Positions 34,512-42,466 of a DNA stretch of 64,000 nt are shown here, in pieces; position 1 is the stretch's first letter; each line of letters begins with the position of its first letter. The stretch is from the NCBI GenBank assembly GCA_964570685.1, contig CAZMZC010000001.1, positions 1 through 64,000 of the forward strand, in the 5' to 3' direction. The notes below the pieces were generated by a model, which searched no databases, was not told the DNA's origin, and worked only from the letters and a program-made list of their open reading frames with translations. This DNA comes from UBA1189 sp964570685. GTDB taxonomy: Bacteria > Bacteroidota > Bacteroidia > Bacteroidales > Bacteroidaceae. A program made the translations under genes and the position numbers.

Positions 34512-36698
34512 TTATTTCAACTTCAAATATATTATCTGTCCTTTTCGAGCAGCATTACCATGAGGTATGCTCTGCGAATACACCTTGCCCTTGCCCGAGA
34601 TATTCACCTTGAGCCCACATGCCTCAAGCAGATACAGGGCGTCTTTGGCTCCAAGCCCCCTTACATTGGGAACCTTGCCTTCTGACGGATTAAACGGTAT
34701 GTCGCTGAGCAACACGTCGGAGCTGCGGCTCTCGGCATTGCCCCATACGGGCTTGCCTTCACGGTAGGGCACATCGGCATCCCACTCGTGGCAGATGTCG
34801 AGTTCGTCAAGCACGTAGCGGGCATCAGCGATGTTACCCTTCGCCACCTTGGGAATGAAGATAGCCGTTGAGTCCACCAATTCGCCTATCTCACGCTTAT
34901 CGTCGCGTGCCATTACGCGTTTGGCAATCTCGCCAAATACCACACCGGCCACGCCGCCGCCCGAGATCAAGCCACCACGTGTCTGAATAGAAACGATACA
35001 AGTGTATTTGGGGGCATCGGCAGGGAAGAATCCGCAGAAACTGAGCTGATGGCCTCCACCCCTGAGCTGACCACCAGAGGCAATCTGCGCTGTACCGGTC
35101 TTACCCGCTACGAGGAAGTTTTCTGATTTAGCCTGACGGCCAAGTCCTGTAGGCTCGTTGACCACCATAGTAAGCATCTTGGTGATGTCATCAAGGGCTT
35201 GCTGCGAGGCTATCTTGTCGATGAGAACTTCGGGTTCATACTTCTCCACTACCCGACCATCTTCGAGGATACATTCAACAAGACGCGGTTTCACGAATTT
35301 ACCGTTGTTGGCTATGGCGTTGTAAAATGACACAATATTGATAGGGGCAATTTGAGTCTCGTAGCCGATAGACATCCAAGGCAGCGCAGTGCGTGACCAA
35401 TTGCTTTTATCCTTATTCGGCTTACGTATTTTTGGAGCCCCTGTACCAGGCAACAATGGGAAATGGGTGGCCAATCCCATACGATGCAGTCCCTCAACGA
35501 ACTTCTCTGGTTCCTTTCCGTAATTCTCGTCAATGAGGCGAGCAGTACCCACGTTGGAGGAATACATTAGCACCTGCGGCACACTGAGCACGCCATAGGC
35601 ACTTGCCTTGTTCCAGTTATGGTCACGCATCGTAGCCGAGCCAAACTTGTATAATCCACGATTAGCATCTACCGAGTCGTTGAAGCTAATCTTCTTATCG
35701 TCAAGGGCCACCAGTAGCGAGGCGGTCTTGAATGTAGAGCCCGGTTCCAGAATGTCAGTAAGAGCATTATTCTTCAACTCATAATAGTCACCATCATCGG
35801 CACGACTCATATTAACCATAGCCTTAATATCGCCCGTCTCTACCTCCATCACTACCACAACACCGGTGCGAGCATCACCACCGTATTGCTCGTTCTGCTT
35901 ATGCAGCACATCAAGCAGTGCCTTCTCGGCAATATCCTGTATCTCCACATTAAGCGTAGTCTTCACATCGCACCCCTCGATGGCTGGTTTGTCCACGATG
36001 GTTATGTCCTGCCTATTAACACGTTTCACATGTCCCAGCCCAGGTTTGCCGCGCAAGTAGTCGTCGTAAGCCAACTCGATACCGTTTTTAGCAGAATCAA
36101 CTTTGGCATATACATCACCCAAAGTGCGTCGGGCAAGCGAACCATAAATTTTCTTGCGCTCAACATTGCTCTCGGTAAAGAAACCTCCGCTATGGGAACT
36201 TTCGCACAGCACGGGCAGTTTCTTTATCTCTTTATATTGGGCATACGACACACGTTTGGGATATAGTTTCCAATAGCGGCTACGCTGTGCACGTCCCTTA
36301 CGGAGAGTCTGACGAAACTCTTCTACGCTCTTATCGGGAAGAATACGGTGCAGACCTTCACATATCTCCGTCTCATGCTTTACAAGCAGCGAGTCGCGTC
36401 TATGTTGCGCCTTAATACGGCGAGTTTCATCACTGTCCGACACTTTGAAGTCCATCAGTAACGTATATTGCGGTACACTACTGGCCATCAGCAGGCCATC
36501 GTCACTGAGTATGTTGCCACGTTTGGGAGCAACGACCACACTATCTTTCACGCTACGACTAGCCACCTCCTCCCAGTAGTTACGTTCAAAGATCATCACC
36601 GACATTGCCTTGAGCAATATGATAATGCCTATTAGCGCCATCAGTATAATGATGGTGAAGTAGCGTGATACTATTTTCTGATCCTTTGGACTCTGCAT
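34512..36698 (-). CDS. ftsI: Division transpeptidase FtsI/PBP3 with PASTA domain
   Basis: 728-aa class B penicillin-binding protein. A transmembrane anchor at about residues 13-36 is followed by the pedestal domain and the transpeptidase domain, with SxxK at Ser321-Thr-Phe-Lys324, the SxN motif in MYSSNVGTA, and KTG in VAGKTGTAQ. The C-terminal ~65 residues form a PASTA domain (VPNVRGLGAKDALYLLEACG), usual in Bacteroidota and Firmicutes but absent from E. coli FtsI. It cross-links septal peptidoglycan with FtsW. Confidence 0.97.
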   Translation of the reverse strand: MQSPKDQKIVSRYFTIIILMALIGIIILLKAMSVMIFERNYWEEVASRSVKDSVVVAPKRGNILSDDGLLMASSVPQYTLLMDFKVSDSDETRRIKAQHRRDSLLVKHETEICEGLHRILPDKSVEEFRQTLRKGRAQRSRYWKLYPKRVSYAQYKEIKKLPVLCESSHSGGFFTESNVERKKIYGSLARRTLGDVYAKVDSAKNGIELAYDDYLRGKPGLGHVKRVNRQDITIVDKPAIEGCDVKTTLNVEIQDIAEKALLDVLHKQNEQYGGDARTGVVVVMEVETGDIKAMVNMSRADDGDYYELKNNALTDILEPGSTFKTASLLVALDDKKISFNDSVDANRGLYKFGSATMRDHNWNKASAYGVLSVPQVLMYSSNVGTARLIDENYGKEPEKFVEGLHRMGLATHFPLLPGTGAPKIRKPNKDKSNWSRTALPWMSIGYETQIAPINIVSFYNAIANNGKFVKPRLVECILEDGRVVEKYEPEVLIDKIASQQALDDITKMLTMVVNEPTGLGRQAKSENFLVAGKTGTAQIASGGQLRGGGHQLSFCGFFPADAPKYTCIVSIQTRGGLISGGGVAGVVFGEIAKRVMARDDKREIGELVDSTAIFIPKVAKGNIADARYVLDELDICHEWDADVPYREGKPVWGNAESRSSDVLLSDIPFNPSEGKVPNVRGLGAKDALYLLEACGLKVNISGKGKVYSQSIPHGNAARKGQIIYLKLK

Positions 36699-36713
36699 CT
36701 CTTTTATTTACTA

Positions 36714-37046
36714 TTATTTCTTAATCACTACAGGTGACTTGGTAGAAGCCTTCAACTCACTGCCTTGCTCCACAATATACTTCTGTATATTCGATTCGCG
36801 GCTTTTTTCCATTAATTCGCTCGACCGGGCTAATGCTTCATATTTTACATCGTTGAGTTTGGCACGTAGCATCTGTATCCGCACCTGTTCTTGTTGGAAG
36901 GCATAGCGGTTACCTACATATACAATCACCAAGGCAGCTACTAAAGCAATCATTCCAGCCTGACGCGCCAAGATGTCTGTCAACATATTGCCGTCAATCC
37001 ACGACTTTAGCGTACGCTTACGTTTTTTCTTCTGTTCTGCCGCCAT
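36714..37046 (-). CDS. FtsL-like division protein
   Basis: 110-aa bitopic protein. A basic cytosolic N-terminus (EQKKKRKRTLKSW) is followed by one transmembrane segment (about residues 30-46) and a coiled-coil-like periplasmic stretch with heptad-spaced hydrophobics. Its size, topology and place between rsmH and ftsI match FtsL, which joins FtsQ and FtsB to activate FtsWI. Primary sequence similarity in this family is low, so the call is mainly contextual. Confidence 0.8.
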   Translation of the reverse strand: MAAEQKKKRKRTLKSWIDGNMLTDILARQAGMIALVAALVIVYVGNRYAFQQEQVRIQMLRAKLNDVKYEALARSSELMEKSRESNIQKYIVEQGSELKASTKSPVVIKK

Positions 37047-37065
37047 CTTGTTTGATTTTCACCAT

Positions 37066-37974
37066 TTACAATTTCCGTTTCTCTCCGATTCTCAACTTTG
37101 CACTCCGCGAGCGAGGGTTCACCTCCTGTTCCTCCTTGCTTGCCACGGCCACTCTATCCACCAAACGGTAGGGCGACGGCTTCGTGCCATAAATATCCTG
37201 CTCCACTTTTCCCTCTACGTTTCCTGTCTTCATCAAGTTCTTCACCAGCCGGTCTTCAAGCGAATGATAGGTGAGCACCACTAGACGCCCCCCGGGACGG
37301 AGCAGCTCGGTAGCCGACTGCAACATCTCTTTCAGTGCCTCCATCTCTTCGTTCACCTCGATGCGCAGTGCCTGGAAGAGCTTGGCCATCTCCTTCTTCT
37401 CGCGGTCACGCCCGAAGAGGCGCTTCACCGTCTCGTAGAGCTGTCCCGTGGTCTCTATTGGAGCCTGCGCACGTGCCTTCACAATCACCGATGCCAACTT
37501 ACGACTATTGAGCAGTTCTCCGTAAAGGTAGAATATATCAGCTAGACGTTCCTCGTCATAAGTGTTCACAATGTCGGCGGCCGTATGTCCCTCACGGCGG
37601 TTCATGCGCATATCCAACTTTGCATCAAAGCGGAAAGAGAATCCCAGCTCACCCTCGTCGAACTGATGGCTCGATACACCTAAATCGGCCAATACACCGT
37701 CGAGCTGTTCCACATCGTGGTATCGCATCCAGTTGTGCAGGTAGCGGAAGTTGCTGCGTACGAAGGTAAAGCGTTCGTCGTCCACGATATTGCGCTCGGC
37801 ATCGGCATCCTGATCAAAGCCGTAGAGCCTCGCATCGGCATCCATTCGCCGCAAGATCTCACGCGAGTGCCCTCCACCGCCGAAGGTCATGTCGGCATAC
37901 ACGCCACCAGGGCGAATGTCGAGCCCGTCTACCGTTTCGTGCAGCATTACTGGTATGTGATAAGGTGTATCCAT
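37066..37974 (-). CDS. rsmH: 16S rRNA (cytosine-1402-N4)-methyltransferase
   Basis: 302-aa SAM-dependent methyltransferase (MraW) acting on C1402 in the ribosomal P-site. Motifs are HIPVMLHETVDGL at the start, the SAM loop DMTFGGGGHSREIL, LADLGVSSHQFDEGELGFSFR, and VVLTYHSLEDRLVK. It is the usual second gene of dcw clusters, 86 bp after mraZ and 19 bp before the ftsL-like gene. Confidence 0.98.
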   Translation of the reverse strand: MDTPYHIPVMLHETVDGLDIRPGGVYADMTFGGGGHSREILRRMDADARLYGFDQDADAERNIVDDERFTFVRSNFRYLHNWMRYHDVEQLDGVLADLGVSSHQFDEGELGFSFRFDAKLDMRMNRREGHTAADIVNTYDEERLADIFYLYGELLNSRKLASVIVKARAQAPIETTGQLYETVKRLFGRDREKKEMAKLFQALRIEVNEEMEALKEMLQSATELLRPGGRLVVLTYHSLEDRLVKNLMKTGNVEGKVEQDIYGTKPSPYRLVDRVAVASKEEQEVNPRSRSAKLRIGEKRKL

Positions 37975-38060
37975 CCGTATATCTTTTTTTCAAAATTCTT
38001 ATGAGTAGTAGGCCTCCAAACGTTCAATGCAACTTGGCGCCACACGTATTAAGAGTATCT

Positions 38061-38519
38061 TCAGCCTAAAATTCTATCATTCATCAGCGCCTCAAGTTCC
38101 GCACCGAATGTCGACTCATCAGCAAACGCGCTGTCTGCCATCTCCTTAGCCCATAATTCTAGGGTGTCATCCATACCGATAAAACGCACTTCCCCCTTCA
38201 GCTCTATGGCCTCGTGATAGCGTTTCGGTATCAATATACGTCCATTGCCGTCAATAGTGAGTTCGTCTACTCCTGCCACAAACCGGCGGAACCACATCTG
38301 CTCTTGACGGTTCCAGCGGTTGAGCCTGCTGCGCAAGGCATCAAGCTGCTCATTCCACGTACTCTCGGGATACAGCACCAGACAACGCTGATGGATGTCT
38401 TTGCGCAACATCAGCTTCTCGTCGCCCGACTTCTGCAACACGCGGCGGAATGTGGCGGGAAGGAATACGCGACCCTTCTCGTCAATCTTAGCCTCTATGT
38501 TACCGATAAAACGTGCCAT
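38061..38519 (-). CDS. mraZ: Transcriptional regulator MraZ
   Basis: 152-aa DNA-binding protein made of two AbrB-like half-domains. The DxxxR motifs are at Asp13-Arg17 (DEKGRVFLPATFRR) and Asp90-Arg94 (DGNGRILIPKRYHE). MraZ forms ring oligomers and represses its own dcw promoter in E. coli. Here three TGG-type pentamers with 10-bp spacing lie just upstream (38560-38584), as expected for autoregulation. First gene of the operon. Confidence 0.97.
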   Translation of the reverse strand: MARFIGNIEAKIDEKGRVFLPATFRRVLQKSGDEKLMLRKDIHQRCLVLYPESTWNEQLDALRSRLNRWNRQEQMWFRRFVAGVDELTIDGNGRILIPKRYHEAIELKGEVRFIGMDDTLELWAKEMADSAFADESTFGAELEALMNDRILG

Positions 38520-38544
38520 TCAAGTACTTTTTTGAAATTCGCTT

Positions 38545-38552
38545 CAAAGTTA
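38545..38552 (-). promoter_or_regulatory. mraZ/dcw operon -7 element
   Basis: The complementary strand reads TAACTTTG, a match to TAnnTTTG, 26-33 nt before the mraZ start codon. The expected -33 position is occupied by the pentamer repeats rather than a clear TTTG, suggesting that MraZ and RNA polymerase compete for this segment. Confidence 0.6.
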
Positions 38553-38559
38553 CACAATT

Positions 38560-38584
38560 CCCCACAATTCCCCACTATAAACCA
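38560..38584 (-). promoter_or_regulatory. Predicted MraZ operator
   Basis: On the minus strand three pentamers repeat at exact 10-bp intervals: TGGTT (38580-38584), TGGGG (38570-38574) and TGGGG (38560-38564). Their 5-nt spacers are TATAG and AATTG. E. coli MraZ binds TGGGN direct repeats separated by 5 nt, so format and position fit. The first pentamer is degenerate. Confidence 0.65.
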
Positions 38585-38592
38585 CAAAATAT

Positions 38593-38624
38593 TTTTCCAC
38601 AAGTTTTCCACAGCCTGTGGATAA
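38593..38624. promoter_or_regulatory. Cluster of three DnaA-box-like 9-mers
   Basis: TTTTCCACA occurs at 38593-38601 and 38604-38612. TGTGGATAA at 38616-38624 is the complement of the consensus box TTATCCACA. The boxes sit upstream of the MraZ operator and next to an AT-rich stretch (38640-38770). They could let DnaA modulate the dcw operon or belong to a replication origin. Confidence 0.55.
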
Positions 38625-38741
38625 CTCTTTCAAAACCCTATCGAGTTGATTCTGAAAGCCGTTTTCAGCAAGAAATAAAAGTGGGGGACAAAATAAAAAA
38701 AATACAATTTTACAATTTACGAATTACGATTTATCTGACGA

Positions 38742-38773
38742 TTTGGCAATTTGACACTTTTATACTACATTTG
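38742..38773 (+). promoter_or_regulatory. Promoter of the fucP-like gene
   Basis: -33 TTTG at 38742-38745, spacer of 20 nt, and -7 TACATTTG at 38766-38773. The ATG follows at 38812. It diverges from the dcw promoter. Confidence 0.7.
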
Positions 38774-38811
38774 CATCCATAAAAAAGTATATTCGCTAAA
38801 AAGGTAAAAAC

Positions 38812-40107
38812 ATGAGCAAGACCACATCAAAACTCGTAGAAAAGAAATACCTCGTCCCCTTCATCCTCGTCACCTCACTCTTTGCCCTGTGGGGATTCGC
38901 CAACGACATCACCAATCCCATGGTAGCCGCTTTCCAGACACTGATGGAACTCTCGGCCGCCAAGGCATCGCTCGTACAATTTGCCTTCTACGGCGGCTAC
39001 GCCACCATGGCCGTGCCCGCCGCCCTGTTTATCCGCAAGTACAGCTACAAGAGTGGGATCCTGCTGGGATTGGCTCTGTATGCCGTCGGTGCCTTCATGT
39101 TCATCCCTGCTGCAGCATATCAGGAGTTCTCTTTCTTCTGCATCTCGCTCTACGTACTCACTTTCGGCCTCGCCTTTCTTGAGACCACGGCCAACCCGCT
39201 CATACTCTCGCTGGGTGCCCCCAAGACCTCGACGCGCCGCCTCAACCTCGCACAAGCATTCAACCCCATGGGCTCACTCTCAGGTATGGCCGTAGCCGCC
39301 CTCATCGTGCTGCCCAACCTCATCTCCGACAAGCGTGATGCTACAGGCGAAGTCATCTTCCACTCGCTCAGCGAAGCCGAGAAGGCCGACATCCGCCTCC
39401 ACGACCTGGCCGTCATACGCGACCCCTACGTGATGCTCGGACTCTTAGTACTCGCCGTACTGCTCATCTTCGTATTCACCAAGATACCACAAACCCGCGG
39501 ACAAGGCGTGAAAGCCAAGAACAGCGACACCCTACGTCGCCTGTGGGCCAACAAGCTCTACCGTAGCGGTGTGGTAGCGCAAATGTTCTACGTGGCTGCA
39601 CAAATCATGGTATGGACTTTCATCATCCAATATGCCGACAATCTGGGCATCGACAAGGCTACCGCGCAGAAGTTCAACATCGCTGCCATGGTTCTTTTCC
39701 TCACTTCACGCTTCATCAGCACTTTCCTCATGAAGTATGTCAACTCGCGCCGCTTGCTCATGTACTTCGGCATTGGAGCCTGTGTCGCCAGCCTCGGCAC
39801 CATCTTCATACAAGGCATGGGCGGCCTCTACTGCCTGGTAGCCATCAGCGGTTTCATGAGCCTCATGTTCCCTACCATCTACGGTATCGCATTGGAGGAC
39901 GTGCAAGCCGAGGACACCTCGCTCGGCGCAGCCTTCCTCGTAATGGCCATTGTGGGCGGAGCCGTAATGCCTCCGTTGCAAGGTATGATTATCGATCTAG
40001 GCTCCGTATGCGGTCTTCCCGCCGTAAATGCTTCCTTCTCCCTACCCCTTCTATGCTTCGTCATCGTCAGTTGGTATGGCTGGATAGCTTACAAAAAACT
40101 AAAATGA
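38812..40107 (+). CDS. FucP-type sugar MFS transporter
   Basis: 431-aa inner-membrane symporter with about 12 hydrophobic segments. The start VPFILVTSLFALWGFANDITNPMV is diagnostic for the fucose/glucose/galactose permease branch, and FLETTANPLILSLG is a second landmark. L-fucose is a reasonable substrate, but glucose, galactose or N-acetylglucosamine are also transported by close relatives. No catabolic genes flank it. It has its own promoter and ends 41 bp before the TlpA-like lipoprotein gene. Confidence 0.9.
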   Translation: MSKTTSKLVEKKYLVPFILVTSLFALWGFANDITNPMVAAFQTLMELSAAKASLVQFAFYGGYATMAVPAALFIRKYSYKSGILLGLALYAVGAFMFIPAAAYQEFSFFCISLYVLTFGLAFLETTANPLILSLGAPKTSTRRLNLAQAFNPMGSLSGMAVAALIVLPNLISDKRDATGEVIFHSLSEAEKADIRLHDLAVIRDPYVMLGLLVLAVLLIFVFTKIPQTRGQGVKAKNSDTLRRLWANKLYRSGVVAQMFYVAAQIMVWTFIIQYADNLGIDKATAQKFNIAAMVLFLTSRFISTFLMKYVNSRRLLMYFGIGACVASLGTIFIQGMGGLYCLVAISGFMSLMFPTIYGIALEDVQAEDTSLGAAFLVMAIVGGAVMPPLQGMIIDLGSVCGLPAVNASFSLPLLCFVIVSWYGWIAYKKLK

Positions 40108-40148
40108 ACTGATATCAAGAAAATGTACTAAGCCAAAATAAAAAAACA

Positions 40149-41303
40149 ATGAAGAAACTGCAAAATACCCTCACCCTAACGGCCATGTTTGCCATAACTG
40201 GCTGCACCCAAAACCCGATGGCCACCATAGAAGGCAATATCACCGAAGCTGAAGGCAAGACACTGTACTTAGACCACATCGGGATAGAGCGAACCACCGT
40301 CACCGATTCAGCCCAATTGAATGCCGATGGAAGTTTCCGTTTCCGTGTGCCCCAACCCGAGTGCTTCGACTTCTACCGCTTGCGCATAGGCCGCGAAATC
40401 GCATACCTTTCCATAGACTCCACCGAAACACTTCGTGTAAGTGCTACTCTCCCCACCATGAGCATTGCTTATCAGGTAGATGGGTCAGACGACAACCTTA
40501 TGCTCAAGAGACTGGCACACAAGCAGAGTGAACTGCAACATGCCATACTCACTCTCGTACGCAACTCAGGTCCAGAAATTGGCACTACTCGAGCGCGTAT
40601 CGATACGTTAGTAAGACAATACAAGGAGAGCGTGCGTATGGAATATATCTACGCTGCTCCTGGCAAGCCTTATGCCTACTTTGCTCTTTTCCAAAGACTA
40701 GGAGACGATCTCATCTTTGATCCTCTCACCGTTCGTGACGACATACGTTGCTTTGCCGCCGTAGCCACCAACCTTGACCTATACCACCCTGAGAGCGAAC
40801 GCGCCAAACATCTCAAGAACATAGCCATCAAGGGAATGAAAAATACCCGTCCGCCGCAGACCATAGACTATAGCGCCATTCAGGACAAGATTGTAGAGGC
40901 TTCGATTATTGACATCAACCTGCCCGACATAGACGGCATAGAACGCCGCCTCACCGATCTCAAAGGCAAGGCTGTGATGCTCGACTTCACCGCCTACGGA
41001 CATGAACAATCGGCTGCCCGCGTCATCATTTTGCGCGAACTTTACAACAAATATGCCAGCCAGGGATTCGAGATATATCAGGTATCACTCGACCCCAACG
41101 AGCACTTCTGGAAAACTGCAGCCGAGAACATTCCTTGGATATGCGTACGCGACGAAGAGGCTCCCTACAGCAGGTCGGCTACACTCTACGGGGTGCGCGA
41201 GCTGCCTACCTACTTTCTCATCAACCGCGCAGGCGAACTGGTAACGCGTGACGCCTCAGTGAAGGACCTCGAAACAGAGATACAGCGGCTGTTGGCTGAG
41301 TAG
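40149..41303 (+). CDS. TlpA-like lipoprotein lacking the CxxC motif
   Basis: 384-aa predicted lipoprotein with lipobox ITGC (Cys19), a DUF4369-like N-terminal domain (IEGNITEAEGKTLYLDHIG) and a C-terminal thioredoxin fold (AVMLDFTAYG, FEIYQVSLDPN, RELPTYFLINRAGELV). The position normally holding W-C-x-x-C reads AYGHEQSA (about residues 282-289) and has no cysteine, so it cannot be a dithiol oxidoreductase. It may be a binding protein or a redox-dead partner. The cis-Pro loop (LPTYF) is kept, arguing that the fold is intact. ribD starts 3 bp later. Confidence 0.88.
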   Translation: MKKLQNTLTLTAMFAITGCTQNPMATIEGNITEAEGKTLYLDHIGIERTTVTDSAQLNADGSFRFRVPQPECFDFYRLRIGREIAYLSIDSTETLRVSATLPTMSIAYQVDGSDDNLMLKRLAHKQSELQHAILTLVRNSGPEIGTTRARIDTLVRQYKESVRMEYIYAAPGKPYAYFALFQRLGDDLIFDPLTVRDDIRCFAAVATNLDLYHPESERAKHLKNIAIKGMKNTRPPQTIDYSAIQDKIVEASIIDINLPDIDGIERRLTDLKGKAVMLDFTAYGHEQSAARVIILRELYNKYASQGFEIYQVSLDPNEHFWKTAAENIPWICVRDEEAPYSRSATLYGVRELPTYFLINRAGELVTRDASVKDLETEIQRLLAE

Positions 41304-41306
41304 CCT

Positions 41307-42404
41307 ATGAGTACTGACGAACGATATATGGTACGATGCCTGCAGTTGGCACGATGCGGCAGATTCGATGCGGCACCCAACCCAATGGTGGGAGCGGTAA
41401 TTGTACACAACGGCACCATCATCGGTGAGGGATATCACCGTCAATGTGGTGGCCCACACGCCGAAGTCAACGCCATCCGTTCCGTAAACGACGAGCACCT
41501 ACTCCACGAGGCGACCATTTATGTGAGTCTGGAACCCTGCGCCCACTATGGGAAAACCCCTCCATGTGCCGACCTTATTATCAAGAAAAAAATTCCACGC
41601 GTAGTCATCGGATGCCGAGACAGCTTCGACCAAGTAGACGGGCGAGGGATATTAAAACTACGGGAAGCAGGCATTGATGTCACCATCGGAGTCTTAGAAA
41701 AGGAATGTCAACAACTCAACCGTGCTTTTTTCACCTATCATAAGGAGAAGCGGCCCTATATAACCTTAAAATGGGCCCAATCTACCGATGGATATATTGA
41801 CACCCAACGAAGTGAAAAAGAGGAAAGGGAACCGACACATTTCTCCAACGAAGGTAATGTATTGAGAGTACACCGCCTACGTGCTCTAAGCGATGCTATC
41901 CTTGTAGGACGTCGCACTGCGATGCTCGACAATCCCTCACTCACCACCCGTTTATGGCCAGGACATAATCCCTTACGCTTAGTAATCGACCGTCAAGGGA
42001 GGCTAAGCAAGAAGCTTCGCTTGTTTGACAAAACGACAAAAACCGTCCTTTTCACCGAGGTTTTTCGCGATTTTGACGACTCGGATATGATAGAGCAGGT
42101 AGGTGTTGACTTCGGCAACGACATATTGCCGCAAATCAACCGATGGCTCTACGAGCATCGGGTGCAGCGGCTACTCGTAGAGGGAGGTGCAGATACGTTG
42201 CAACGCTTCATTGATGCAGGACTCTGGGATGAGGCTCACGTGGAGACAGCACCCATCAAGCTCGGTGGAGGAGTGGAGGCTCCGCACATCGGTAGCGAAT
42301 ACAAAAAAGAAACTTTTGAATGTTCTGGACATCAAATTAACTACTTTTCACACGAAAAACAGCTTTTTTACTCATCTTTTAATATAAAACAACGTAATTT
42401 GTAG
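41307..42404 (+). CDS. ribD: Bifunctional riboflavin biosynthesis protein RibD
   Basis: 365-aa enzyme with an N-terminal deaminase and a C-terminal reductase. The deaminase zinc site is HAEVNAI (His51, Glu53) with Cys78 and Cys87 in PCAHYGKTPPC. The reductase domain starts near residue 150 (RPYITLKWAQSTDGYI) and contains VEGGADTLQRFI. It converts the pyrimidine product of GTP cyclohydrolase II to the ribitylamino precursor of riboflavin. No other rib genes lie in the window. Confidence 0.97.
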   Translation: MSTDERYMVRCLQLARCGRFDAAPNPMVGAVIVHNGTIIGEGYHRQCGGPHAEVNAIRSVNDEHLLHEATIYVSLEPCAHYGKTPPCADLIIKKKIPRVVIGCRDSFDQVDGRGILKLREAGIDVTIGVLEKECQQLNRAFFTYHKEKRPYITLKWAQSTDGYIDTQRSEKEEREPTHFSNEGNVLRVHRLRALSDAILVGRRTAMLDNPSLTTRLWPGHNPLRLVIDRQGRLSKKLRLFDKTTKTVLFTEVFRDFDDSDMIEQVGVDFGNDILPQINRWLYEHRVQRLLVEGGADTLQRFIDAGLWDEAHVETAPIKLGGGVEAPHIGSEYKKETFECSGHQINYFSHEKQLFYSSFNIKQRNL

Positions 42405-42427
42405 GGGAGAAGCCGAAAATTGTTGCT

Positions 42428-42435
42428 AATTTTGT
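42428..42435 (+). promoter_or_regulatory. -7 element after ribD
   Basis: TAATTTTG matches TAnnTTTG, 31 nt before ATG 42467. The nearest TTTG (42398-42401) is 26 nt upstream, so the -33 is doubtful. Confidence 0.4.
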
Positions 42436-42466
42436 CGTTTGAATTCAACATAGACACTCAATGACA

